A DNA stretch of 64,000 bases from Molossus alvarezi (lineage: Eukaryota > Chordata > Mammalia > Chiroptera > Molossidae), in assembly GCA_037176705.1 (NCBI GenBank), contig CM073887.1, forward strand, positions 23,811,501-23,875,500. Reading direction: 5' to 3'. The notes below the pieces were generated by a model. The model searched no databases and had not been told where the DNA came from. It saw only the letters and a list, made by a program, of their open reading frames with translations. The position numbers and the translations under genes are program-made. Shown in pieces: positions 1-11,750 of the stretch (positions are counted from its first letter, which is position 1; each line of letters opens with the position of its first letter).

Positions 1-628
1 GCCTAATTAGCATGAGGGTGGGAAGTTTTATACTGATGCAAAATCCAAAAATGATGGAATGGTGCAGGAAACAAGACTACAATTGTATTTAGTTGTTATG
101 GAAACTATTGTACTAGTGTAGAAATGTATGTGTTAAAAACACAAGACCTACCAAGCAAATAAAAGGGGATTTCTAACATAGTAATTTCATGAAATATGAT
201 TTAGCTAGTAATTACGAGTTTTTTTCACTGCTAATAAATATATCTTCAATTTTGCATATATAAATACACTCCCTAGAACAACTGTTGCTATAGTAACAAG
301 ATACATTTGCTCATATTTACATTTTTGGATTTACTTTTTTAAAATTCCTGAAAAATTGTGATTTAAAATTTTTATTGACAAGAGAACTTCTGCTTGTATC
401 TTACGTCAATGTATTTGTAACAGAATATAAAGCTATAGTGGTAACATTCTTCTCCTTATTTTAAATGAAGTATTTCCCAATTTTCAATTATGTGAAAATG
501 TGTTTGTCAACAGTGCTAGTGACATTATAATTCTATGAGAATAAACTGAAATAAATGCTTTTACAATCATCAACTCTTTGAAAAAACACGAGAATTAGGA
601 GAGAATCAATTATTATATTTAATATTAC
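1..628 (-). other. FBXW7: FBXW7 intron downstream of the common exon (partial)
   Basis: The donor is at 627-628. The next expected coding exon (beginning TTGLVPCSATP in human) was looked for on the minus strand and not found, so it lies beyond the left edge. The stretch is AT-rich and I recognise no interspersed repeat in it. Confidence 0.85.
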
Positions 629-711
629 CTTGTATATTCTGAGACTTTGCATGGTTTCTTTCCCAAAGAAAAAGAGCGGACCTCAGAACCATGGTCCAAC
701 TTTCTTTTCAT
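629..711 (-). CDS. FBXW7: FBXW7 first common coding exon (exon 2)
   Basis: This 83-bp exon encodes 27 residues plus two bases of the next codon. It begins MKRKLDHGSEV and ends at SEYT, which I recognise as the start of the region shared by all FBXW7 isoforms (540 residues in human). FBXW7 is the substrate receptor of an SCF ubiquitin ligase acting on phosphorylated cyclin E, MYC and NOTCH. The F-box and WD40 repeats lie in later exons, left of this window. On the minus strand a pyrimidine-rich tract and TATAG acceptor sit immediately before the ATG, and AAG|GTAATA follows at 629/628. The phase-0 start fits the phase-0 ends of the two alternative first exons upstream. Identification is near certain; the reading frame is intact. 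Confidence 0.97.
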
Positions 712-3152
712 CTATAAGGTAAAACAAATAAGATATGTGTTTTTTTTAATCACCTGTCCAACTATCAAATTTTAACATTATCATTGGTACTACTGAAAAA
801 ATCTTAAATTTCCATCTGTCTACAATGTTATTAGGAATAGTTAAATAATATAGAAAATAAATGTTTCATAGTTTCTTCTATTAGTTCTACTTTGTTCTAC
901 TCTTTATAAGACTGGAAAAGTGAATTCCCCCCCCTAATATTTTGTCCAGAGAACAGTGTATGGGGACTTAAAAATTGATATCCATCACATATATTTCTTG
1001 AGAGTAATATACCTTTCATGCTTTCCAGTTTAAGAACCAACATAGAGAAAAATGTCATATTAATCCACACAGAAAAGAACCATATTTAACATGTCTTTCT
1101 TATTGATCTTCATTTTCCTTTAAAAACATATCTTAAGAAAGATAAAATAAACAAAATTCAAAACTTCAGATGGAAAGTAACAGTAACTGAATTTAAAACA
1201 CATATTATTATAAAAGGTAAAGAGAACAATGCAAATAAAATGATCTTGAAAAGTAAATATAATAAGGCATAAAGCAATGAATATGGGTAATGAGGACAGT
1301 AAAAAAAGTAAGTCCATAATAAGAGAGAAATTTGGAGATGGTTAAATAAAGGTGGGGGAAAGTCATCAATTGATATTTATACAGAATATAGTTCTACTGA
1401 CAGATACTCAGGGCAAATAATTCTGATTTGAAAAGTAACAAGAAAAAGACTTAAAAAGAATAAGTTATCCATCTTTGTAAGCTATATCCAATATTTTATA
1501 GCTTTAAAGTATTTCATTATGCTGTATTTATGTAATACTATAAATATATTCAGAATTATATTTTATCAACATGAATACCGAAACATTTATTTTTTATGTT
1601 TCACTATCAGTTAACGGAGGTCATCGAACTACACATATACCATAAAACCAGAAAATAAGATATAATAGGATTCAACTTTTTCTATTTCAACAACCCCTCT
1701 CAGATGTGCATCTGCTAATTAATTACTGTATTACTGAAAATCACATGGGGGACAAAAACCCAGATAGACAGCTATCCTCATTTTTATAATAAGGTGAAAT
1801 CCTTGCTTTGCAGCAGCCTTATTTTCTTACCTACTGCCTCACGTGGGGACATCATAACACATTTATGCTACACTGTAAATACTGAAGAGGACCAACAAGA
1901 CTCTAAAAATCTTTTTGAACCACACTCTGAATCATAAAGACTATGTTTTTATCACCATGAAGAAAGTCTTCCAAAATACAGGAACAATCTTACAATATTA
2001 GGGGCTAGGGGTGAGAGTATAAGCTCATCCACAATGTATATCTTAGTTCATGAAATACCTATTGGAAACAAATTGAAGTGGTTTTATTTCAACCCTTTAG
2101 AACTTTCTGCACTCATTACATTGTTTTAATGTGATTCCTCTAAAAAACCATTATTTTCTTTCTTCAAATAATTTTAATAAAAATGAAAAATAAGTATGAA
2201 AGATTTAATACATAGGTAGCCACGTGCTTGCATGTATCTAAATTATAGACACGTACACATATACTCAAATGTATCCATCAGGAAGGTCAGTAAGTACAGA
2301 TTACCTTAAAATTCTAGTTTTTTTTTATAACTTCCACAGATCCCTATTTTCAAAATTATTATGAAAAACTTTGATATTTATTCTAATTAAGTTTGGAACA
2401 CTGCCTTTCAGAACTTCCCTGGGTATCTTGTAAATACATTGGTGTAAATGCTACTTGGCACTGAAAGCAAACTTTATTTCCATCTTAGAAAACATTCAAT
2501 GACTAAAAATGCCCGATATACACATCAAGGGAACCACTGAGAAAGGATTTTTACCTTTAAAATATTTTATAAAATAAAGCACTTTCTGTACGACTACAGA
2601 AGTCTTTTAAATATTATATTATCTACTGAAAATACTGACTTTAGAACCAAAATGTAATTCTGCAATTTTTAAGGGTGCAGAAAGTAAATATGATCTTTTA
2701 AATATAAATTCCCAATAGCTTATAATTCTATACTTTAAAAGAGTCAACTAAAGGAAAAAGAAAAAATATATAGATATAAGGTATAGAAAAATTAAAGGCA
2801 AAAGGTTCACCAAAAGCCAACTATGGGTAGAGTATTTCCAGGTCAGCATTTAACGGAGCCACATTTCTAAAGTCTGAATATATTTTTAGTGAAAAATTCT
2901 CAGATTCCAATATCCATTTTCTTTTCAATTTAAAGCTTTTTTTTTTTTTTACAGCTCACGTCTTTCCCGTTTGCTTACATTCACAATATAAAACAGAATA
3001 GCAGACATCCAGCCACCCACCAAAATTAGAGGATACTGCAGCCATCTCTGATGATACAGATTTTCCTTCTCAGGCAGGCACACACTCACACACACGCACA
3101 CACACACACATACACACAATCATACAACACAGGAAGAAAACAGATTACTTAC
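712..3152 (-). other. FBXW7: FBXW7 intron between the beta first exon and the common exon
   Basis: This 2.4-kb intron runs from the GTAAGT donor at 3152-3147 to the TATAG acceptor at 716-712, read on the minus strand. It is AT-rich and free of Ves SINEs. A TG/CA-rich tract lies about 35-85 bases downstream of the donor, and a short hydrophobic open frame ending at a stop at 2949 follows it (see findings). Nothing else is recognised between 760 and 2940. Confidence 0.9.
3061..3119. repeat. Imperfect CA/TG microsatellite near the beta 5' splice site
   Basis: Alternating CA units with CACT, CACG and CATA interruptions run from about 3080 to 3118. On the transcribed (minus) strand this is UG-rich RNA starting about 35 bases downstream of the beta donor. 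Confidence 0.85.
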
Positions 3153-3413
3153 TTTGTAAAAAATCATTTTTAGTGTGCCGTAGAAACCCATATTTTCTGT
3201 ATTTTTCCCCTTCAGTGCTTCTGTGCCCCCGTGTGTCCGGCTGCTTGGCAGTCTCTGACAATATAAACCTTTTTCAGGTAGGTATGTCACAGATTCTAAT
3301 GTGGACATGCTCAGGCACGTCAGAAAAGGAAGATTAGGGAGCAGAACCGGCAACAAAACTCCACAGTAAAGGCCAGTGCAGCTCAGTATCAAACCGCGTC
3401 TCGGGACACACAC
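3153..3413 (-). CDS. FBXW7: FBXW7 beta-isoform first coding exon, initiator codon apparently lost
   Basis: 87 codons match the beta-specific N-terminus of FBXW7 and run into GTAAGT at 3152 in phase 0, as needed to join MKRKL of the common exon. The length equals the 87 beta-specific residues of human (627 minus 540). Residues about 7-34 are strongly hydrophobic (two LLP motifs); they form the membrane segment that places the beta isoform at ER membranes. A conserved central part includes LPEKGLYCQRLPSSRTHGG, and the end is GTLKMIFYK. The codon at the initiator position (3413-3411) is GTG, not ATG. No in-frame ATG exists upstream before the stop at 3488-3486; nearby ATGs at 3417 and 3421 are out of frame. 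The first in-frame ATG is codon 36 (3308-3306). A p53-type element lies within the codons. Confidence 0.93.
3303..3322. promoter_or_regulatory. p53-response-element-like 20-mer inside the FBXW7 beta coding exon
   Basis: Two abutting decamers. The first (GGACATGCTC) matches the p53 half-site RRRCWWGYYY perfectly; the second (AGGCACGTCA) keeps the C..G core with two mismatches. There is no spacer. FBXW7 beta is a reported p53-induced transcript with a site in its first exon, so position and sequence both fit. Function in this species is inferred. Confidence 0.65.
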
Positions 3414-3720
3414 ACATACATGCAGCTTGACTGAAGAGAACTCGAGGGAATAATGAGAGAGAACCGAGAAGATTATTGGAGGAGACTATGCCCTGTCAAA
3501 GCCTTGACTGAACAGATTCCTCCCTCAGCAGCAGAGGGATCAGATTACATCTTCCCTTGAACACAGAATGGTGCAGTCCAGGATTCAGCAATGCAGACTG
3601 CACATCAATTATATGGTGATCCGCTCCAGGGAACCCGTGAGCACACAACGCACTGAACACAGGGAGGATGTGGGCAGCAAACGAGACCGCCCCCACACGC
3701 CAGCCCCTCTACCCTTTCAA
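3414..3720 (-). promoter_or_regulatory. FBXW7: FBXW7 beta upstream region / probable 5' UTR and promoter
   Basis: This stretch just 5' of the beta coding frame is clearly richer in G+C than the surrounding intron and has no repeat. A GC box (GGGGGCGGT on the minus strand, 3694-3686) could bind SP1-type factors. No convincing TATA box is seen. The in-frame stop at 3488-3486 bounds the reading frame. The transcription start cannot be fixed from sequence alone. Confidence 0.5.
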
Positions 3721-3779
3721 ACTTTCAGGAGGTTATTTTTGCATTTTGTAAAATCTGCCTTTTTGAAGACTTTGAAATG

Positions 3780-6330
3780 GCAAGCATCATTTCCACAAAT
3801 CAGTCCTTTCAGAAACATTTAAAAAATGGAATAAATTTCCATCGGGTCCTCCCAACAGAAGCCAAGTAGGCTATTTTCACGAACTTATCCTGTTGCAGTC
3901 CTGGCACAGACTGACCAGATTTTTCAAGTAGCTGGATGGTACAAAATGGGCAACCCCTAAGGGAGAAGTTAAATATTCTTTGGGGTATTTACAATAAAGT
4001 AAACCAGTTTGAAACATATGGCATTTGCAGAAAATATGTATTAAGTTATTTTTCAACCTGTATATTTCTTATATTAAGATTTAATGAAAATATTCCCTAT
4101 GCTTTTCCATTTCATTCGTTTCAAACATAGCTTTCAAGAAAATTACCAGACACTTCATCAATCCTTCGTAATTATAAAACTATCTCTTTAAGATGAACAA
4201 ACTACTACTAACTGTATAAAGTTTACCTAAAGGTTCTATTTCTCCAAGGGAGCAAAAACTGTGCTCATAGGAGAGTTTTACACTTATTGTTAATCTTGAG
4301 TAAACAGGAGGCACAGGACTTCTATCTCCGGAATTATTTTTACAATATGTATTGCTTATCATTAAAAAGGCCTTTTACATGATAAAGGTACCAAAGTTTG
4401 CCTGAAGGCAACCTTTTTCTTAGAATGACAGCAACACAAATCTAAAATTTCATTTTAACTGTAAAATGAAATCTAGATATTTCATCTTGCAACCTGCTAC
4501 ACAACTAGCTTCAGAGGCAATTTATTAGATTCCTTGGACTAGAAAGACCCATTATTAAGGGTCTAGTTAATTAACTCCTACCCTCCCCATTTAACATTCT
4601 TTATTACAAGTAAACTGTGTGCCAGTAGTTATTTAAGTACTTAGAATTCTTCAGAAAAAAGAAGCACCATTTAGACTTACCACATTTTAATACTCTCTGC
4701 TGTGCTAATAAATGACTTTCACTAGGAAATGATTCTAAATACTGCTTAAAATAGTATCATAACTTAAAAAATAAATGTTTACCTTTATAACTAAGACATG
4801 AAGTCAGTGTAATGCATTTTACTTTGAAACATAAATGAAATAATCTAAAATTTTATTTTGGGTCTTCTAGAAATTATATTCTATAGTCTATCATCTTAAA
4901 AAAAAAAATCTACCTGACTCTTAAACAAATTCTTATCTTCAGACACAGTATATACACATGTACCCAGGAGAAATCATCTTCTAAGTAAAAAATTAGGTTA
5001 CTTCAAAGGAAAGTTCCTTTTAAAAAGAAATCTCCTACTCTAAGAAAAAAAATCCAACTGCTAGGAATGGACCCACAAACCCTTTTATTAGAGGCCTCAG
5101 AGGACTCAGGATTTAAAAAAACAAGATGAGGAATCCTTCCCACTTCCCCTCACCCTTTCTGGGCTATCTGAAGAAATTAACTGTAAAATGAACACCTGAA
5201 ATTTCCTCTAAAATCAGTGGTATCTAGCTTGTCAGAGAATAAATGGACTACCTACCAGTCACAGAACAGTATATACCTTGACTTCAATTGAAATAATTTC
5301 CTATTTCTAGTTGCACTATCCTTTTCAAATTAAGTCTACTTGAAGACAGACCAACTTTAATAAACCAGGGACACTGTCTCAAAATCTATGCTATTTAAAG
5401 AAAAAAATATATATCTTAGTTTGTATATTCAAAGAATGCTCTTGGGGTTACATGGATCCTATGTATGGCCTATGAATTTATAGGAAAACCTGATTTCCAC
5501 AAATGTATGTTTATATGTAGGTATGTATATTCATGTTTTGTTTTTGAATAGGCAAAATATTTACAAGGTTCAAAAATCAAGAAGATATATAAAAAATATA
5601 CATTGGGAAGACTTCCCACCACCCCACAATTCCCGTCTACCATTATTCTCACTTAGTACTGATTTTTTATTTGCTTACCCTTTAAGTGAGAATGTACATG
5701 TTTATAAGTACTCACGAAGACTTTATTTTCCCAAGTATTTAAATAATTTCCCCTAATATCTTGTTTACAATGTTAATTTGAACTATCAAGAAACAATTTG
5801 CTAAACAAAGCTAGTCAACCAAGTCTCTAACTAGATTTCAAATTAATAGAATAAAAATGAATGATTTTCAATATTCTCTGAAGTACTATTAACAAAAATT
5901 GTGATCTATTATATTATTTTCATCCTAATCTATATACAAACACAGCAAATAAAATCATTCTTCCATTCCTATTTCTGGAAGTCTTGGCTAAAATACAGAT
6001 GTTTGAAACTTTATGTAGAGATTTAAATTTTTTAGTAGTATGATTGAAAAAGCCTTTGCTGTCTGTCTGTCTTATTTAAACATTTAAAAACTGAGATCAG
6101 CCTATACGCACGTTAAGTAAGTTTACCAAAAAAAAAAAAAAAGTATTTTATGCTTGATGTTAGAATGTTAACTAGTAAGTTCAGAGAAGGTTAGCTAATC
6201 AACCATGATAGCTAAGAAAATAGTTGTGCAAATTTTTAGAATTAATATCTCAATGTAGTAAATATATTTTACTATAATATACTAAATCTTGATGTACTTT
6301 TAGTTAAGTAACATGTTTCCCACTTTATAA
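3780..6330. other. Repeat-poor intronic stretch
   Basis: AT-rich sequence between the beta promoter region and the first Ves copy. I recognise no gene, RNA gene or dated repeat. Small open frames here are short and unconvincing. Confidence 0.6.
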
Positions 6331-6343
6331 AAAATTATTTCTT

Positions 6344-6598
6344 GCCCTGGCCGGTTTGGCTCAGCAGTCAGAGCGTTGGCCTGCAGTCTGGAGAGACCCA
6401 GGTTCGGTTCCCGCTAGGGGCATGTACCTCGGTTGCGGTTTGTCCCTGGCCCTGGTTGGTCGTGCGGGTGGCAGCCACTCGATGTGTCCCTTTCACGTCG
6501 ATCTCTCTCTCTCTCTCTCTCTCCCTCTCCCTCCCACTCTATCTGAACAAAATATCAAAAAAAAAAAAAAAAAAAAAGTCCTCAGGTGAGGATAAAAA
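6344..6598 (+). mobile_element. Ves SINE, full-length class
   Basis: tRNA-like head with A box (TTTGGCTCAGCAGTC) and B box (GGTTCGGTTCCCG), then a CT-rich middle, an A-rich stretch and the GTCCTCAGGTGAGG tail. It is flanked by a 14-bp near-perfect target duplication (AAAAATTATTTCTT / AAAAATTCTTTCTT). Confidence 0.95.
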
Positions 6599-6619
6599 CA
6601 AAAATTCTTTCTTGTAGTG

Positions 6620-9250
6620 AGTAACTTATAAGCCTTATTGAAAATCGATTAGCAAGGGGGAATGACTGACAATGAGGTCCTGGAATACAGTCTATCGGAT
6701 AACTTAGACCCAATGCTCAATCATATCATAACTCCACATAGCTAGGTGTACAAGGAGAATGGATGAGAGCAGTAACTTAAAAAAAAAAAAGTACAAATAT
6801 ATAAAGATGTACTGCTCAGAGTCTAAGCCTCTGGGAATAATGGCCGTAGAATGACTAACCTGTGAGCTAATACAAGAGAAATGGCTTTCTGAGCAATTGG
6901 GTAGGCAATACGTTTTTACAAGAGCAAGTTGTGGCTATGGGCAAAAACAAAATTAATCTATATACAAAGTGAGAAAAATATAAACAGTAAAAGTCTTGTA
7001 TCTTCAGAGAAGTATGCATTTTTATACATGGTATCAATAGAGGAAGGAATAATAGATAAGAGTTCTCCTCCTCACTTTGACCACTAAAATTCATTACTTT
7101 CATTAAAAACATATTCTTCCATTATTGCACTTATCATACCTCATTGTCATTCTTTTTACACATCTTTCTCCCCTACTATCTGCTCCTTGAAGGTTCACAT
7201 CTTACTCTAAGACACTGTGCATAAATATAATATTTTGAATAATGATCCATATAAGCAATACTAGCAACCACAGCATCATCCTTCTAAAGCACATACTATG
7301 TTATAAAGTTTATCTATTATAATTAATCGATGATACTATGAATACTACTGATTCTCTTTTCATTACCTTGCTGACATTTTTAAGAGTAGGAAAATGTGTT
7401 TATATTCTTATGTCAGTGATTTTCTTTACTATCATCATGAAAACATACTTTACTCTGACATTACACCAGAAAAACCATCTACTACAGTTAGATGTCTTGC
7501 CCTGAGCATAGAATTTAGATTAGAGACAGTTCAATATTTCAACATCAAAGAACGGAATGCCAAGCATGTTGAGGCTGAAAAATTTTTTTAAATCTCACTA
7601 ACATACTGGCATTCACTTTCTGGGATGCAAGTTCTTATTAAAAGGTTCATGACTGAAACTGGGAAGCTAATAAACTTGTTTTATCAATTAAAATAGTATA
7701 TATGCCCAGTATCTGTATTTCCTCTAATGCAAGTAGGTGGCAGTATTGATCAATAAGCTATAGTCATTCATTAGGCACTTATTTAACATTTATTATGTGT
7801 TAGGCACAGCAAAGCATATAGTTAAGAAAAAATTTTCTTCCTCTACTGAATTTGTGGGCAGTTTAAGACTAAATAGGATAATACACACACATACACACAC
7901 ACATATGACTCTTAGGACTCGCACTGATATCAGTTCTAAACATTTTTTGAGAATAGGTAAAATTAACAAGGTGAGACAGATTTTCTTTGAAATTACCATC
8001 CAAGCAAACAAATATCAAAATATTACTGCATTAGAAAAAAATTGCAAACACTAAATATTGTAAATATCTAATTTATCTCTAACATAAACTTGTTTGGAGA
8101 GGGGGAATATTTATAATATTACAAGCAAATAATATAACAAAATCCTAACCTCAGAAAAGCAAAACACAAGTCAGAACTTCATAGCTCAGAGTGGTTTTAA
8201 ATTTTTTTTCACAACACTTATCATTATAGAACTGGTATAAATCTAATTTTTCATTAAAGTTTAAGGCATTTTTACCTCTTTTTACAAAAATGCAGCACCT
8301 GAGGATTTGACACAAACTGCAACATTAATTCAAGCAGAAATATTTTTCCATCCCTTCAGACTGGGCCACATTTGTGATCTAATAAACGCGTGCACCAATG
8401 TATGCATCCACCCATATGTAAATATCCACACATACTGAGTTTGACACAATAACAGAAGTTAAAAGTTCTATTTATCACAGCCACAGAAGAAAACAATGAA
8501 TATGGTAGTTTTCCTTGCTTGTTTTCTGAAATTTATATTGTTACAGAGCTGTCAGAGAGACTTAATACATGTATTAGAACATTTCTTACAATATTTTAGA
8601 CAGGCAACACCTGCAATCCTGCAATAATTTAACAAAGTTAAGTCACTCTGGAGTTTATCTAGAAAGCATAATCTTTACATCTCATGTTTCAAACCTAAAA
8701 TAAATTACCAGTAAACATCTTAAGTTCATATCCAAAAATTTCCTCTCAAATTTTTGTATAAAAATTTTATAGTAATCCCTTTACTAAAGTAAGAAAAATA
8801 TTATGGGAAACTATAAAAAATAAGGTTGACTTTAAGAAAAATAAAACAGCAGATATAACCCAGGAAAGAACCTAACTAATAAGCAGAAAGAATGATATCA
8901 ATATTCCCTCACTGTAAGGCCTAGAATCTTATTCACTCTTCTCCTCTATCCAGTTCCATATTTACCACTGCTATTCGTGATGTTCAAATATATTACCTGA
9001 CTTGAGAAAAATTTCCTATAAATTGTGTATATCAATCTTATATTTTAGTATTAAAATAAACTTTTATTTCAAGGATTGTTTAAAATTCTGTAATTAATTT
9101 CTTAAATCACCTAATAGTCAATGACCATAAAGTTTTGAGAAAAGAGCTAAAGCCTAAGAAGTAAAAAAAATTGCATCCCCTGAATCAACAGAAAAGCATT
9201 AATAACAGAAAACCACAGTTTAGAACTATCAGGGATCTTGGAAATCATTT
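6620..9250. other. Repeat-poor intronic stretch
   Basis: AT-rich with a short CA microsatellite at 7882-7905. No gene or recognisable transposon. Confidence 0.6.
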
Positions 9251-9285
9251 TATCTAATTTCCCTTTGTTTGTGAAATGAACATGA

Positions 9286-9475
9286 GCTTTGGAATCAGAG
9301 AAACCCGTGTTTAAAACCAGCTTTGCCATTATCAGAGTGTAACCTAGTAGGGGTTACTTGACCTTTATGAGTTTTCTCTTATTCATTTCTCCCTCACCAA
9401 CCTAACCCACAGAGTACCTGTGAGGACATAGTAGATGCCTAGCACACAACACATATCCTATAAATACCCCATAAA
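9286..9475 (+). repeat. MIR SINE fragment
   Basis: Diverged match to the MIR order: TTTGGAATCAGAGAAACC, a TTGACCTTTATGAG segment, then a GTGCCTAGCACA-like end. Confidence 0.5.
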
Positions 9476-9597
9476 ATAATAACTATTATTAATAGGTGAG
9501 AAAAGTGAGGTAGAGAATTAAGTGTCTGGCCTGGGTTATACAGCTATATTGGAACCTCAGACTCCAGTCCCAAGTTCACTACTATTAACTGATTTCT
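9476..9597 (-). repeat. MIR SINE fragment, inverted relative to its neighbour
   Basis: Reads as the reverse MIR core: GTGAGAAAAGTGAGGTAGAG, then a CAGCTATATTGGAACC part. It abuts the plus-strand MIR directly. Confidence 0.5.
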
Positions 9598-10513
9598 ATT
9601 AGATATGTGATGGTAAAGGTTGAGCTAAAAAGAATCAGACATTGCTAAAGAAGAAAAAAGGGTTACATTTTGCAAAAAGCAATTAAATATGTGGAATACA
9701 ACTACATCTTGATCATTCATTCAGTTCATGGAATGATTATCCAGGACCATATAATTATGCTTCTGCTACATGTGGGAAAACTGAGGCAAAGACATGATGA
9801 TTGGGGAAAAGGTGACAGAACAGATGTAGGTGAAGAGAAATCAATCAAATAAGAAATAATCACCTACTACACCCTAACATCTCTAAAATGCTTCAGAGGA
9901 CAAATAAAAACATTACAATAACTCTCCTCCCTCAAGATTCCTAAAATCCAACTAGCAAGACAAGAAACTCATTGAGAACAATATTTGACTAGATATCAAG
10001 TACCAAATGAGGTAGTGTAGGAGGTCAGAAAATGGGGAAATAATTTAAATAGCCTGAGAAGATTGTATAGACGATATGGTCTTGCTTCTAAGTTTAAAAT
10101 CAGAAATTTAGTAGATGATGAAGAGAAAGAAGGACCTGAGTTCTATGTGGAAATGCCACTGCCATTAACTTGAAGGATTAACAACATCCTTCTAGAAGTC
10201 ACTGGTCTTAAAGGTTCATTAGGAGATAACCTATTTAGCTCTGTGTCTCCGAATTCAAACATTTAATATTACAGTTAGAATATTCGTTTATTCGTTAACT
10301 TACAAGTAACTGTTTCTTCAACAGTACTCCCTGCCATGACTCATTCTTCCATTTTAGGGCTCATATGTGTCTCTCTGTATAAGCAGAACTTTATACTGTG
10401 TGGGTGTGAGCATTGTTGACTTTTTATTGTAGCTACAAACACTGACTACTAAGGAGTCCTTCTGTTTCAAGAGGCACTCCTACTAGAAATCATACATACA
10501 AGCAGGTTGTACC

Positions 10514-10752
10514 CTTTTTTTTTTTAAATCCTCATCTCAAGATATTATTCTATTTATCTTCAGATAGAGTGGGAGGGAGGGGGAAAGAGAGAGAAACATT
10601 GATGTGAGAGAGAAACATTAACTGGTTGCCTCCCGCATGACCCAACCAGGGTCGGGGACTGAACCGCAACCGAGGTACCTTAAACGAATCGAACCTTTTG
10701 ACTCTTTGGTCCGTGGGCCGACATTCTAACCACTGAGCCAAACTGGCCAGGG
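10514..10752 (-). mobile_element. Ves SINE, full-length class
   Basis: Reverse-oriented copy ending in GAGCCAAACTGGCCAGGG, with B-box complement near 10680-10695 and GGGAGGGAGG purine tract. The T-run at 10515-10525 is the reversed A-tail. Flanks show only a degenerate duplication. Confidence 0.93.
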
Positions 10753-10759
10753 TACAAGT

Positions 10760-10900
10760 TGCACTCTTAAATATGGGGGGAAATAGTACAAATCATTTAG
10801 GATCTTGTAAGCCATGGTCAAGAGCCTGGACTTAATTCTAAGCACACTGTGAAATCATTAGAGGATTTCCAGATTGGGAGTAATTTAACACAGCTTCCAT
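10760..10900 (-). repeat. L2 LINE fragment
   Basis: The text GATCTTGTAAGCCATGGTCA, then the ATTCTAAG and GAAATCATTAGAGGATTT segments, follow the reversed L2 consensus order. Highly diverged. Confidence 0.5.
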
Positions 10901-11750
10901 ATATATCTTTGTTTATATTATTTTTATATTTCAAAAATGTATATAAAATTGAAGACTGCTCACAAAGAAATTCTCACTTGCTAAAGTCATAGATACAGAG
11001 AAAAAAATACATAACTGTATTTGAACTCTTTTCAACTCCTTCATGTAGCAATCACTCTTCCATTTCCTTCATCACTTGTCACCGCATACTAACTCTCAAA
11101 CTCAGCACCTATCCCAAAAGATTCCTAAACTTGGAAAAGAATTGGAATAGCTGGTAAATAATTAATTAATCTATAATGTATGCCAAGCACTATTCTAAAT
11201 TTTTTTTATCTAGTAACTCAATTCTACAAGGAAGGGGTACCTACCAGATCACATCTCTGATTCTTTGCTCTTTAACTTTCTGTGTTTTGATTTTATCACT
11301 CCAGTTGATAATTTACTCTTTTTGAAAGAGAGAGAGATTGGGCTCAAATCTCTAGACTATCAATGCATCTGCCAGCTTATTTTAGCAATGTCTACGACAG
11401 TGAAAGACATGGTTACCCTGAGTTATTGGAGGTGAAAGGATCCTACCTATGGTACACTTTTTTGAACTGCTCCTCTGTGACTCTAAAGAAATCCAGAACA
11501 TAATCACAGAATCTCAAGGTTGGAAAAAACCTTCAATTAAAGTTTAATACAGCCTCAGGTACAACTCTTAGGTTCACTCTCACTAGCATGTAGTCCTTCA
11601 GGATCCGCTTAATCTAAAATACATGTTACTCTCAATTCTGTGAACTTCTATTATTTGGCTTACTGATTTGGTTAATTATGTCCAATTATACATATCTGAC
11701 TAGCAGATACATAAAGTCCAGATTCAAACTATTATATTTTAAAAAATATT

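Noticed and set aside
3120..3413. A 97-residue protein starting with Met and ending SSCVV at 3120
   Set aside because: The first codon is GTG, not ATG, and the last 10 codons read through the GTAAGT splice donor; the real exon ends at 3153.
6344..6440. tRNA genes at the heads of the SINE copies
   Set aside because: A and B boxes are present but no complete cloverleaf with mature tRNA ends; the heads are part of retroposed SINEs with target duplications.
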